Part shown: positions 24,675-35,499 of the stretch, one piece after another | Position numbering within the stretch: the first letter of the stretch is position 1 | How the letters are laid out: each line of letters opens with the position of its first letter | Source: Candidatus Delongbacteria bacterium | GTDB lineage: Bacteria > CAIWAD01 | Direction of reading: 5' to 3' | DNA: 53,569 nt | Assembly (NCBI GenBank): GCA_020634015.1 | Contig: JACKCN010000010.1 | Span: 1 to 53,569 of the forward strand | Notes under the pieces: generated by a model | What the model saw: only the letters and a program-made list of their open reading frames with translations | The model's database searches: none | What the model was told of the DNA's origin: nothing | Program-made: the position numbers and the translations under genes

Positions 24675-25748
24675 ATGACGGTGCGAAAGTTGTCTGGAAT
24701 TGTTCTGGGAATCTGTCTACTGATGGCCGGTTGCGCCGAGCGGCAGGACCAGGTGGACGCGGATCTGACCCTGATCGGTAGCTGGAACCAGGTCAACGAT
24801 GACATTGCCGACATCTCCGTCGGTCGTGACCAGCTCTTCGTGGCCAGCAACGAGAACCGGGGCTTTCTGGTCTTCAACCGCTCCGAAGAAGGAGCGCCCC
24901 GTCCCGTGGCCACCTATCGCTCGGCGGACAGCCTTTATGCCCCCGGGGATGTCAGTTTCATCTCCAGTTTCCTGCTGGCCGACAGCCTGCTCTTCCTGAA
25001 GCTGCAGACCAACCTGCTGGCCTTCAACGTCTCCAATCCCTACGCCGGCAGTTACATCCGTCCCTTCTTCGCCTCCGGCGTGAACAACGAGGATGGCTTT
25101 CACGATGCGGCCGGCTATCAGTATCTGGTGTACTGCGACCGCAGCGACGGCATCCTGGTGCAGAAGTTCAGCGATCGGGACGACAGCAGCCATCCGGACC
25201 CGGCCGGCCGCTGGTTCTATTCAGGTGACAGCCCTCCGCCCGGTTATCGCTACTCCTGGAACGGCTTCAACAACGACGGCAACGACCTGGCCACCGACGG
25301 CAATCTGCTGTACCTGGCCAACGGACGGTATGGCCTGAGCATCATGCGCTTCAATGGCGATCCGGTGCTGGTGGATCTGGATATCCTGTCCACTCTGGCT
25401 CTGCCCGGAGATGCCCTGCGCCTCTCGGTGCAGGACGGGCTGGTGGTGGTGGCCCTGGGAGGCAACGGGTTTGCGGTGGTCGATGCCAGCGATCCCAGCC
25501 GTCCCTACCTGAAATCCGTGACCATTCCCGGAGGAACCACCCTGGATGTGAGTCTGGATGCCAATCATGCCGTCCTTGCCAATTCCAGCAAGGGTGTGCT
25601 GATCTACGATCTGCGGGATCCGGCAAGGCCCCGCCAGCGTTATCGATTCACGAGCAACTATGCCCGTCGCCTGCGGGTGACGCCCGAGCGGATCTATGTG
25701 GCCGATCGGGACGACGGCCTGCTGATCCTGGCCAATCCGCTGCACTGA
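24675..25748 (+). CDS. LVIVD-repeat beta-propeller lipoprotein
   Basis: 357 residues with a lipoprotein signal (GIVLGICLLMAGC|AE; lipobox LMAGC). The mature part repeats DISVGRDQLFVASNENRGFLVFN-like units of about 45 residues: LRLSVQDGLVVVALGGNGFAVVD, VSLDANHAVLANSSKGVLIYD, LRVTPERIYVADRDDGLLIL. This is the LVIVD/surface-propeller pattern. It is likely anchored in the outer or inner membrane; the binding partner is unknown. GAAGAGGA precedes the ATG. The next gene starts 42 bases downstream and encodes another exported protein, so they may form an operon. Confidence 0.75.
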   Translation: MTVRKLSGIVLGICLLMAGCAERQDQVDADLTLIGSWNQVNDDIADISVGRDQLFVASNENRGFLVFNRSEEGAPRPVATYRSADSLYAPGDVSFISSFLLADSLLFLKLQTNLLAFNVSNPYAGSYIRPFFASGVNNEDGFHDAAGYQYLVYCDRSDGILVQKFSDRDDSSHPDPAGRWFYSGDSPPPGYRYSWNGFNNDGNDLATDGNLLYLANGRYGLSIMRFNGDPVLVDLDILSTLALPGDALRLSVQDGLVVVALGGNGFAVVDASDPSRPYLKSVTIPGGTTLDVSLDANHAVLANSSKGVLIYDLRDPARPRQRYRFTSNYARRLRVTPERIYVADRDDGLLILANPLH

Positions 25749-25790
25749 CCCGACCGCAAGACGCACCACGAAGAGGAGAAACGGATTTCC

Positions 25791-28700
25791 ATGCGAACCA
25801 CACTTCAACTGATCCTGCTGGCCGGAACAGTCACCTCCGCGCTGGCCACCGATCCCTACCTGCCCTGGGGGGACGATCTGAACGGCACCGCCGTGCGCCA
25901 GGGCTATCACATCGAATGGCAGCGCAGCGCCGAGATCGGCGCCAATGGCGAGATGATCATTTCCTGGTCGGACACGCGTTTCGGCATGCGTGATCTCTTC
26001 GCCCAGAAGGTGGACGCCTCCCAGCCCGGCGCACCCGCCGTCTGGAGCACCGATGATCCCGATCACGGCATCGTGGACGCCCTGATCGTGAACGATGACG
26101 TGATCCGTCAGGAAGACCCCGTACTCATCACCAATGGTGCGGGCGGCGCGTGGGTTTCCTGGATCGACTTCCGCAATGACGCCAGCGGCGACATCTACGT
26201 GAATCTGCTGGACGACGGCGGTTCCGGAACCGGCAGCCTGGTCTATGGCGATGGCGGCATCCTGCTGTGCGACGATTGCGCCAACGGAACCGAGAACATG
26301 AGCAAGTCGATGTGCATCGACGGTGCCGGCGGAGCGTATACGGTATGGGCCGACAACCGTGGCACCAACTGGGATCTTTATGTGAGCCGCGTGCTGGCCA
26401 ACGGCACCGTGGACCCGAATTTCGGTACCGACGGAATGGTGATCGTGGACGCCGTGGGCGACCAGCAGGCCATGTCCATGGAACACGACGGCGCCGGCGG
26501 CGCCTTCATCGTCTGGCTGGACCAGCGTGAAGCCAGCGACGACAACATCTACATCGAGCACGTGCTGGCCAACGGCACTCTGGTCAACGGCGACGGCGGC
26601 CAGGCCGTGGTGGCCGTGCCCGGACGCCAGTATTCCCCCAAGGTCACCTGGGATGGTGGCACGGGCTGCTGGGTCGCCTGGGTGGACAAGCGCACCGACA
26701 ACGCCGGCGACATCTACGTGCAGCACTACGACAGCCAGCTGACACCGACATTCGCGGCCAATGGCATCGCCATCGCGGCCGAACCGGGCAAGGACGAAGC
26801 CAATCCCCGCCTGGCCTTCGATGGTGTCGGCGCCACCCTGCTGATGTTCGAGTCCAACATCAACGACCCGGGCAATACCCAGGCCGACATCTACGTGCAG
26901 AAGATGAACACCACCGATCAGCACCTCTGGGGAGCCTATGGCGCCCCCGCCTGTCTGGCCTCGGGACAGCAGGAGCAGGCCCGACTGAGCAGCGACGAAG
27001 CCGGTGGCGCCTTCATTGTCTGGCAGGACCAGCGCACCGAAAGCTATTCCACCATCTATGCGCAGAAGATGAATGCCTCCGGCACCCGTCTCTGGGGCGA
27101 CAACGGAACCGTGGTCGTGGATCACGCCGAACTTCAGCGCGATGCTCTGCAGCCCGCGCTGCGCAATGATCAGGATGGCGGACTGTTCGTGGCCTGGGGC
27201 GACATGAGCCGCGGCAGCCTGGGCGTGTTCACCCAGCACCTCAATGCCCAGGGACAGCCCACCTTCGCGCCCGAGGGTGACGACTCGGCATGGGGCATCA
27301 GCGGCAGCGTGGCCCAGGTCAAGAACGTGGCCACCCCAGAAGGCACGATGGTCTTCTGGGTCGATCCGCGCAACGCCGGTGGCCCCCACGTGTACATGCA
27401 GTTCCTCGACGAAGTCACCGGCAACCCGGTCCTGCCCGAGAACGGCGTGGCCGTGGACATGTCCCTTGAAGGCGGCCAGAACCGCTACGACGTGGTGTCC
27501 GACGGCTCCGGCGGTGCCTTCGTGGTCATCGAGGCCGGCAGCGACGGCGCCCAGCAGGGCTTTCTGACCCGCATCGACAGCGATGGGCAGATGCTCTGGA
27601 ACTCGTCACAGCCGGTGACTCCCGCCTTCGACCCGGACCAGAGCGGCCTGTATTACCAGCAGTACATGAAGGTCCGTCGTTCGGGCGATCACGTGGTGGT
27701 GGCCTGGTCCGGCGTGGATACGACCTACAGCATGTTCTACGCTGAAGTATCCGCCCAGGCCTTCGATTTCAACGGCACCAGCCTCTGGGGTGCCCAGGGT
27801 GCCCGTGTGACCAGCACGCCTTTCATTCACGAAACGTTCAACGACATCGCGCCCGATGGCAACGGTGGTCTTTACCTGGTCTGGGAGAGTGGCGACTGGC
27901 AGGACACGGACGTGCTGATCCAGCATCTTGATGCCACGGGCAATGCCACCTGGGCCGATGGTGGCCTGGTCTTCGGTGGGGGTGTCGCGGGCAACCAGCG
28001 CAAGGCATCGATCGCGGCGCGCAACGGTGGCGGAGTGCTGGGCATCTGGGAAGATCTGACGGCCGACCCGTCCAACTCCGACCTGGTGGCCCGCGCCATG
28101 GATGCCAACGGCACCAGTCTCTGGGAGACTCCCGTGGACACACGTGCCGGCTCGCAGAAGACTGCCCGCATCGTGAATGACGGATACGACGGGGCCTACA
28201 TCGCCTATTCGGATTTCAGCAACAACGACAACGACGACATCTACCAGCGCCATGTGCTGGCCGATGGATCCCTGCTCTGGGATGATGGCTCCGGAAGCCT
28301 GTACGTGGCCGACGGGTCCCAGGAAGATGTCACCGGCATCACGATTCCCGTCAACGGCTGGTCGGCTTTCCTGGTGGCCGTCGCTGCCGAGGAGACCGGC
28401 GATACCACGGGTTACAAGGACCTCTGGGTCCATCAGAGCAATGTGGACCGGGTGAGCGGCGTGATCCAGGGCACCGAGTATGAAGGCGAGATCCTCAACT
28501 TCTTCCACAACCAGCGCGAGCCCTTCCTGAGCCATGACCTCCAGGGCGGTGCCTACCTGTCGTGGGTTGACATGCGCGCCTCGGGCAAGGAGGACATCAA
28601 GGACGTCTATACCACCCGGGTCACCATCGATCCGCTGAGCGGCGTGGACAATCCCGAGCAGCCCGTGGCCTTCACCCTGCGCCCCAACTATCCCAATCCC

Positions 28701-28943
28701 TTCAATCCCAGCACGACCCTGGAGTACCAGCTCGTGCGGCCGGGGCAGGTGCGCATGGATGTCTTCAACCTGGCCGGTCAGCGCGTGCGCAGCCTCGTGA
28801 ACGAAGAACAGGCCAGCGGCAGCTACCGGATTCATTTCGACGGACGCAACGATGCCGGCCTTGGTCTGGCCAGCGGCATCTACTTTGCCCGCCTGCAGGC
28901 CCACGGTCAGCAGCGGGAGCAGAAGATGGTCCTGCTGAAGTAA
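25791..28943 (+). CDS. Large secreted repeat protein with type IX-like sorting domain
   Basis: 1050 residues. A signal peptide (LILLAGTVTSALA) is followed by about 14 propeller-like repeats of 50-70 residues built on GGAFIVWxDxR...DIYxQxxxxxG: for example GGAWVSWIDFRNDASGDIYV, GGAYTVWADNRGTNWDLYVS, GGAFIVWLDQREASDDNIYI, CWVAWVDKRTDNAGDIYV. The C-terminus carries LRPNYPNPFNPSTTLEYQL, FNLAGQRVRSLV and GIYFARLQ...MVLLK, a textbook FlgD-like/type IX sorting domain. So it should be secreted and surface attached. Function is unknown. A strong terminator follows at 28964. Confidence 0.8.
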   Translation: MRTTLQLILLAGTVTSALATDPYLPWGDDLNGTAVRQGYHIEWQRSAEIGANGEMIISWSDTRFGMRDLFAQKVDASQPGAPAVWSTDDPDHGIVDALIVNDDVIRQEDPVLITNGAGGAWVSWIDFRNDASGDIYVNLLDDGGSGTGSLVYGDGGILLCDDCANGTENMSKSMCIDGAGGAYTVWADNRGTNWDLYVSRVLANGTVDPNFGTDGMVIVDAVGDQQAMSMEHDGAGGAFIVWLDQREASDDNIYIEHVLANGTLVNGDGGQAVVAVPGRQYSPKVTWDGGTGCWVAWVDKRTDNAGDIYVQHYDSQLTPTFAANGIAIAAEPGKDEANPRLAFDGVGATLLMFESNINDPGNTQADIYVQKMNTTDQHLWGAYGAPACLASGQQEQARLSSDEAGGAFIVWQDQRTESYSTIYAQKMNASGTRLWGDNGTVVVDHAELQRDALQPALRNDQDGGLFVAWGDMSRGSLGVFTQHLNAQGQPTFAPEGDDSAWGISGSVAQVKNVATPEGTMVFWVDPRNAGGPHVYMQFLDEVTGNPVLPENGVAVDMSLEGGQNRYDVVSDGSGGAFVVIEAGSDGAQQGFLTRIDSDGQMLWNSSQPVTPAFDPDQSGLYYQQYMKVRRSGDHVVVAWSGVDTTYSMFYAEVSAQAFDFNGTSLWGAQGARVTSTPFIHETFNDIAPDGNGGLYLVWESGDWQDTDVLIQHLDATGNATWADGGLVFGGGVAGNQRKASIAARNGGGVLGIWEDLTADPSNSDLVARAMDANGTSLWETPVDTRAGSQKTARIVNDGYDGAYIAYSDFSNNDNDDIYQRHVLADGSLLWDDGSGSLYVADGSQEDVTGITIPVNGWSAFLVAVAAEETGDTTGYKDLWVHQSNVDRVSGVIQGTEYEGEILNFFHNQREPFLSHDLQGGAYLSWVDMRASGKEDIKDVYTTRVTIDPLSGVDNPEQPVAFTLRPNYPNPFNPSTTLEYQLVRPGQVRMDVFNLAGQRVRSLVNEEQASGSYRIHFDGRNDAGLGLASGIYFARLQAHGQQREQKMVLLK

Positions 28944-28963
28944 CTCAGCATCTCAGTTCTGTC

Positions 28964-28997
28964 GACCCCCCCGGGCCTGCGCTCGGGGGGGTCTTTT
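28964..28997 (+). terminator. Intrinsic terminator
   Basis: GACCCCCCC (28964-28972) pairs with GGGGGGGTC (28985-28993), followed by TTTT. It ends the surface-protein operon. The next 160 bases are noticeably AT-richer and should carry the ispE promoter; one candidate is TACAAT at 29113-29118 with TTGCAT at 29092-29097, but its 15-base spacer is short. Confidence 0.8.
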
Positions 28998-29157
28998 CAT
29001 TGCGATCGCACCCATTTTGTTCTGTTGCGGAAACAGAGTTATTTGGCGTACAGCAATTCGACAAAATGAATGCGCATAGTGGATTTATGTATTGCATGCC
29101 GAGTTCAATTGCTACAATCGACACCGGAACAGGAAATCAGCGCACGATGGTGACACT

Positions 29158-30000
29158 TTGATACTGCAACACGCGCACGCCAAGCTGAATCTGGGATTGA
29201 GGCTGATCGGACCGCGCGATGACGGATTCACCGACATCGAGTCCATTTTCCTCCCGGTTCAGCTTCATGACAGCCTCAGCATTGACCTTGCCGCCAGCGA
29301 CCATTTCAGTTGCAGCGAACCGTCATTGGTCACCGCTGACAATCTTGTTCTGCGGGCCCTCGAGGGGTGGCGCGCCCGGACCGGCAAGCGGGACCCCCTT
29401 TCGGTGCACCTGGAGAAACGCATCCCGGCGGGTGCCGGCCTCGGTGGTGGCAGCAGTGATGCGGCCGCTTGCCTGCTGGCACTGGATCGCCTCTGGCCCG
29501 GGTTGCTTGATCCCGACGAACGATTTTCGCTGGCCCTCGAACTGGGCAGCGATGTGCCTTTTTTCTTGACCCCCCAGTGGGCGCATGTATCCGGCAGGGG
29601 AGAAATCCTGCGGCCGACCACACCTGTTTTCAGCGGACCAGTTGTCCTGGTCTGGCCGGAACGATTCATCTCGACGGGGCAGGCCTATGCCCAGTTGACC
29701 CGAGCCTTGACTAAGAGTGGTGGCTACGCTACTTTCAGCGGCTTGGGCCGATTCGTTCCCGACCGGGATGATCGATCCAGCTGGCCCGAAAACCAGTTCG
29801 AACAGGTGGTTTTCCAGCAGTTTCCGGAACTGGCCGAGCTGAAAAGCGGGCTGATTCGATCCGGAGCCTGTTACGCATCCCTTTCGGGAAGCGGGTCTGC
29901 CGTCTACGGATTCTTTGACACGGATGCTGTGGCCGCTGCCTGTGCAGCGGATCTGAGTGCTCGCTGGCCATATACGTTTCTGACCCGGATTCTCGGGTAG
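29158..30000 (+). CDS. ispE: 4-diphosphocytidyl-2-C-methyl-D-erythritol kinase
   Basis: 280 residues, GHMP kinase of the MEP isoprenoid pathway (phosphorylates CDP-ME with ATP). Visible: the opening HAHAKLNLGLRLIGPRDDGFTDIES, the ATP loop PAGAGLGGGSSDAA around residue 92, the DVPFFL loop, and the C-terminal SLSGSGSAVYGFF. The start is taken as TTG 29158 because the family begins two to four residues before AKxNL. A start further up at 29092 would overlap the likely promoter. SpoVG follows 29 bases later. Confidence 0.93.
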   Translation: MILQHAHAKLNLGLRLIGPRDDGFTDIESIFLPVQLHDSLSIDLAASDHFSCSEPSLVTADNLVLRALEGWRARTGKRDPLSVHLEKRIPAGAGLGGGSSDAAACLLALDRLWPGLLDPDERFSLALELGSDVPFFLTPQWAHVSGRGEILRPTTPVFSGPVVLVWPERFISTGQAYAQLTRALTKSGGYATFSGLGRFVPDRDDRSSWPENQFEQVVFQQFPELAELKSGLIRSGACYASLSGSGSAVYGFFDTDAVAAACAADLSARWPYTFLTRILG

Positions 30001-30029
30001 CGGAAACCGCATTCGCCAGGAGTGAGCAA

Positions 30030-30326
30030 ATGGACATCACGGAAGTCAACATCACCCTTCGCGATGATGACAAGTTGCGGGCTTTCGTCAACATCACCTT
30101 TGACGATGTGTTCGTGATCCGGGGGCTGAAGATCATTCAGGGCACCCGGGGACTGTTCGTGTGCATGCCCAGCCGGCGAATGGATGACGGCAGTCACAAG
30201 GACATTGCCCACCCCATTTCCAACGAGTTCCGGCAGCTCATCGAAGACAGGGTTCTGCGGGAGTATCACCTGCACGAGAACGGAAACTCGCGGACGGCCG
30301 ACATCATGGCCGATTCCGGATCCTGA
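30030..30326 (+). CDS. spoVG: SpoVG-family RNA/DNA-binding regulator
   Basis: 98 residues matching SpoVG over its full length: MDITEVNITLRDDDKLRAFV, VIRGLKIIQGTRGLFVCMPSR and AHPISNEFRQLIEDRVL. In Bacillus, Listeria and Borrelia it binds RNA and DNA and acts as a global regulator. In an ispE-spoVG-prs order, as here, it is a conserved neighbour of these housekeeping genes. AGGAGTGAGC precedes the ATG. No sporulation genes are present, so the name should not be read as a sporulation role. Confidence 0.92.
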   Translation: MDITEVNITLRDDDKLRAFVNITFDDVFVIRGLKIIQGTRGLFVCMPSRRMDDGSHKDIAHPISNEFRQLIEDRVLREYHLHENGNSRTADIMADSGS

Positions 30327-30428
30327 CCCACCACCGCATCCTTCCGAACCGAACCGAACGTTGCCGCAGGCCAGGCCGTCGCACATGCCTGCGGGACAAC
30401 CCCATACATCCTCAGCCTGAACGGAACC

Positions 30429-31364
30429 ATGGACGACTATCGCATCTTCGCCGGCGAATCGTCGCGTGAACTGGCTGCGCGCATCGCGCAGGAGCTGGAC
30501 ATGGAGGTGGGTGCCCTCGACCTGGGGCGCTACTCCGATGGGGAGCTGTACGCCAAGTTCGAAGAGAACATCCGCGGCAAGGACATCTTCGTGGTACTGT
30601 CCACGATTCCTCCCGCGGACAATCTCATGCAGCTGCTGCTGATCCTCGATGCCGCCAAGCGCGCGTCCGCCCGTCGGACCACCTGTGTGATCCCGTACTT
30701 CGGCTACGCGCGCCAGGACCGCAAGGACCAGCCCCGGGTCGCGATCGGGGCCAAGCTGGTGGCCGATCTGCTGACCGCGGCGGGTGCAAGCCGGATCCTG
30801 ACCATGGATCTGCATGCGGCCCAGATCCAGGGGTTCTTCAACATCCCCTTCGATCACCTGTATGGCAGCGCGGTACTGCTGCAGTACCTCAAGGACCTGC
30901 AGATCGAGAACTGCACCGTGCTGGCACCGGATATCGGGTCGGTCAAGATGGCCCGGTCCTATGCCAAGCGTCTGGGTGCCGATCTGGCGATCATCGACAA
31001 GCGTCGCCCACGGCCCAACGCGGCCGAGGTGATGAACCTGATCGGTGAGGTGGCCAATCGCAACGTGGTCATCGTGGACGACATGATCGATACGGCGGGC
31101 ACCGTCTCACAGAGCGCCACCGCCGCCAAGGAGCTGGGCGCGCGCAACGTGATCTGCGCCTGTACCCATGCGCTGTTCAGCGGCAGTTCCATCGAACGGC
31201 TGAGCGCGTCACCGATTCGGGAACTGGTGGTCACCGACACCATCCCCAATCGGGAAAGATACCTGCCGGATCGGCTGACCGTGCTGAGCGTGGCGCCGAT
31301 CTTCGCGGAAGCAATCCGGATGATTCACGACGAGAGATCGATCTCGTCCTTGTTCAGTCAGTGA
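30429..31364 (+). CDS. prs: Ribose-phosphate pyrophosphokinase (PRPP synthase)
   Basis: 311 residues, class I PRPP synthase making PRPP from ribose-5-phosphate and ATP for nucleotide, His and Trp synthesis. Motifs: RYSDGELYAKFEENIRGKD, the flexible catalytic loop YFGYARQDRKDQPRVAIGAKL, the metal site TMDLHAAQIQGFF and the PRPP loop VIVDDMIDTAGTV. A stem CCGCAGGC / GCCTGCGG (30364-30371 with 30387-30394) stands in the 102-base leader between spoVG and prs; it has no T-run and is of unknown use. L25 follows 29 bases later. Confidence 0.96.
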   Translation: MDDYRIFAGESSRELAARIAQELDMEVGALDLGRYSDGELYAKFEENIRGKDIFVVLSTIPPADNLMQLLLILDAAKRASARRTTCVIPYFGYARQDRKDQPRVAIGAKLVADLLTAAGASRILTMDLHAAQIQGFFNIPFDHLYGSAVLLQYLKDLQIENCTVLAPDIGSVKMARSYAKRLGADLAIIDKRRPRPNAAEVMNLIGEVANRNVVIVDDMIDTAGTVSQSATAAKELGARNVICACTHALFSGSSIERLSASPIRELVVTDTIPNRERYLPDRLTVLSVAPIFAEAIRMIHDERSISSLFSQ

Positions 31365-31393
31365 CACACATTCTTCAAGCAGGAGAGCCTCCC

Positions 31394-31951
31394 ATGGAGC
31401 GCATCATTCTCAAGGCCATTCGGCGTGACGGTCTGGGCAAGGGCCCGTCCCGGCGCGTACGCATGGACGAGAGCTTCCCGGCCGTGTACTACAGGGGTCA
31501 GGATGTTCCTCAGCACATCACCATCAACACCCGCGAGTTCAACAACTCCCAGAAGGCTCGCGCCCGGGTGGTCACCCTCGACATCGAGGGCGAGATCATC
31601 GAGAACTGCCTGATCCGCGACATCCAGCGTCATCCGGTGAGTTCCGCGGTGCTGCACGTCGATTTCCAGGGGCTGGTCCCCGGACGCAAGGTGCGCCTGC
31701 GCCTGCCGATCAGTTTCGTGGGCAATCCCGCGGGCTTGCGCCAGGGTGGCCAGATCCGCAAGCTGCTTCACTTCGCGCGCATCAGCTGCATGCCTGAAGC
31801 GGTTCCCAGTGCGGTCGAGGTCGACATCAGCAAGATGGAAGCCGGACAGACCATGCTTGTGCGAGATCTGCCGGTCAATCCCGGATACACCCTGATGATT
31901 CCCGAGCACCTTGCCGTGATCCAGATCACCAAACCGCGCGCCAAGGCCTGA
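31394..31951 (+). CDS. rplY: 50S ribosomal protein L25/general stress protein Ctc
   Basis: 185 residues from ATG 31394 (GGAG nine bases upstream); a further in-frame start at 31361 overlaps the end of prs. The N-terminal 5S-rRNA-binding L25 domain (KGPSRRVRMDESFPAVYYRG, IQRHPVSSAVLHVDFQGL) is followed by the TL5-type beta domain (RLRLPISFVGNPAGLRQGG...ISKMEAGQTMLVRDL). This is the long Ctc form rather than the short E. coli form. The prs-ctc-pth order is a common bacterial arrangement and supports all three calls. Confidence 0.93.
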   Translation: MERIILKAIRRDGLGKGPSRRVRMDESFPAVYYRGQDVPQHITINTREFNNSQKARARVVTLDIEGEIIENCLIRDIQRHPVSSAVLHVDFQGLVPGRKVRLRLPISFVGNPAGLRQGGQIRKLLHFARISCMPEAVPSAVEVDISKMEAGQTMLVRDLPVNPGYTLMIPEHLAVIQITKPRAKA

Positions 31952-31973
31952 GCGACAGCGAGGCCTTTGACCC

Positions 31974-32555
31974 ATGCGGATCCTCTGTGGACTGGGGAAT
32001 CCCGGGGAGCGCTACCGTAACACGTGGCACAACCTGGGATTCCTGCTGTTGGACCGTCTTGCTGGACGGTCCGGCAGCAGTTTCCGCAGCGGTCGCGGGG
32101 CCTGGCTTGAATGCCGCCTGAGTCTGCTGGGACAGGATGTGTTGCTGGTGAAACCCACCACCTTCATGAATCTGTCGGGACAGGCCGTGCGGGAAGTGAC
32201 CCAGTACTACCGGTGCGACCTGGATTCCGTGCTGGTGATCTTCGATGACATGGATCTGGCGCTGGGGCAGATCCGCTTCCGCAGCGATGGCAGCGGAGGG
32301 CATCACAACGGGATGAATCACATCCTGCAGGTGATGGGAACCAAGGACATCGCCCGACTCCGGCTGGGGTTTCGCCCCCCGGTGGAGGTGTCAGCTTCCC
32401 AGTGGAAGAGCCTGGTGCTTTCGCCCATCCCGGCGGCTGCCGGGTCGACGGTAGATGAAATGCTGGATCGGGCCGCCGATGCGGTGAGCCTGTATCTGGG
32501 TGAAGGGTTGACGGCGGCGATGAACCGCTACAACCGGCCACCAGCGGACTCCTGA
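31974..32555 (+). CDS. pth: Peptidyl-tRNA hydrolase
   Basis: 193 residues. It recycles peptidyl-tRNA released from stalled ribosomes by cleaving the ester bond. Motifs: LCGLGNPGERYRNTWHNLGF with the catalytic His, KPTTFMNLSGQAV with the conserved Asn, and IFDDMDLALGQIRFRSDGSGGHHNGM with the catalytic Asp. It follows rplY by 22 bases and is in the same probable operon. Full length and intact. Confidence 0.96.
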   Translation: MRILCGLGNPGERYRNTWHNLGFLLLDRLAGRSGSSFRSGRGAWLECRLSLLGQDVLLVKPTTFMNLSGQAVREVTQYYRCDLDSVLVIFDDMDLALGQIRFRSDGSGGHHNGMNHILQVMGTKDIARLRLGFRPPVEVSASQWKSLVLSPIPAAAGSTVDEMLDRAADAVSLYLGEGLTAAMNRYNRPPADS

Positions 32556-32592
32556 GACACACAACGGACACCACCCGAAAACCGAGGACAGC

Positions 32593-34656
<2,064 letters not shown>

Positions 34657-34681
34657 TCTCCCGGGAGATTCGGGTGGGGCG

Positions 34682-34710
34682 TTGCGCGATCGGAACTGAT
34701 TTTCTACACT
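34682..34710 (+). promoter_or_regulatory. Sigma-70 promoter of the rpsF operon
   Basis: TTGCGC (34682-34687), a 17-base spacer and TACACT (34705-34710) in the 160-base gap between hppA and rpsF. The leader would be about 100 bases. Confidence 0.55.
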
Positions 34711-34816
34711 GACAGGCTTCCGCCGGAGGGTCCGGACGGAACCAGCTCTTTCCCGCATTCTCCGAATCGGCCCCTGGCGGATTCATGACGGCGGGCACAG
34801 TCCACGAGGAGCACGC

Positions 34817-35251
34817 ATGTTGAGCAATTACGAGATCACGTTCATCGTCGAACCCAACTACGACGAAGAACGGATCAACGGGGTGGTCGGCAAGTTCACC
34901 GAGTTCATCAAGAACAACGGTGGCGATGTCGGCCGCATCGACCGGATGGGGAAGAAGCGCCTGGCCTATTCCATTGGCAAGCGCCAGTACGGCTACTACG
35001 TCTACACGGAAGTGAAGATGCCCGGTGCCGCCGTCAGCCCTCTGAATCGCTGGTTCGCACTCTCCGAGGACATCTTCCGCCACCTGGTGGTGGTGATGAC
35101 CGAACGGGACATCAAGTTCAAGCAGATCACTCAGGAGATCTACAAGAAGGAGATGGAGCAGCGCAACGCCAGCACGCGTCCCACGCGACCCGCGCGCCCC
35201 GGTGGCCCCGGCGGACGTCGTTCGGACGAAAACGCAAGCTCGGAGGAATAG
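34817..35251 (+). CDS. rpsF: 30S ribosomal protein S6
   Basis: 144 residues. The S6 fold is clear: YEITFIVEPNYDEERINGVV, GRIDRMGKKRLAYSIGKRQYGYYVYTE (split by a few residues) and LSEDIFRHLVVV. S6 pairs with S18 in the 30S platform. The last 35 residues form a Pro/Arg/Gly tail (RPTRPARPGGPGGRR) and an acidic end, beyond the usual 95-100 residues. First gene of the S6-S18-L9 operon; no ssb lies between S6 and S18. Confidence 0.97.
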   Translation: MLSNYEITFIVEPNYDEERINGVVGKFTEFIKNNGGDVGRIDRMGKKRLAYSIGKRQYGYYVYTEVKMPGAAVSPLNRWFALSEDIFRHLVVVMTERDIKFKQITQEIYKKEMEQRNASTRPTRPARPGGPGGRRSDENASSEE

Positions 35252-35254
35252 GAC

Positions 35255-35485
35255 ATGGCAAGCTATTCGTACAAGAAGCGGATCTGCCGGTTCAAGGAAT
35301 CCGGCGTCAAGTACATCGATTACATGGATGAGAAGCGTCTGATCCGCTTCCTGACCGAGGGCGGCAAGATCATTCCGCGCCGTGTCTCCGGAACCAGTTC
35401 CAAGTACCAGCGCATGCTGGCCCGGGCAATCAAGCGGGCCCGCCACCTGGCGCTGCTGCCCTACGTGGCGGACAACCCCAGCTAA
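35255..35485 (+). CDS. rpsR: 30S ribosomal protein S18
   Basis: 76 residues, full length. YKKRICRFKESGVKYIDYMD, LIRFLTEGGKIIPRRVSGTS and RAIKRARHLALLPYV are the S18 signature. One cysteine is retained in the zinc-ribbon position. It begins three bases after rpsF stops, with GGAGGAA inside the end of rpsF. Confidence 0.97.
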   Translation: MASYSYKKRICRFKESGVKYIDYMDEKRLIRFLTEGGKIIPRRVSGTSSKYQRMLARAIKRARHLALLPYVADNPS

Positions 35486-35499
35486 GGAAGAGCGGTCCG

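Noticed and set aside
25221..27389. 722-codon minus-strand ORF opposite the repeat protein
   Set aside because: It is antisense to a repetitive GC-rich gene, and its repeats are only the complement of the propeller repeats.
29092..29157. Longer N-terminus for IspE from TTG 29092
   Set aside because: The extra residues are unlike the family and the segment overlaps a likely promoter.
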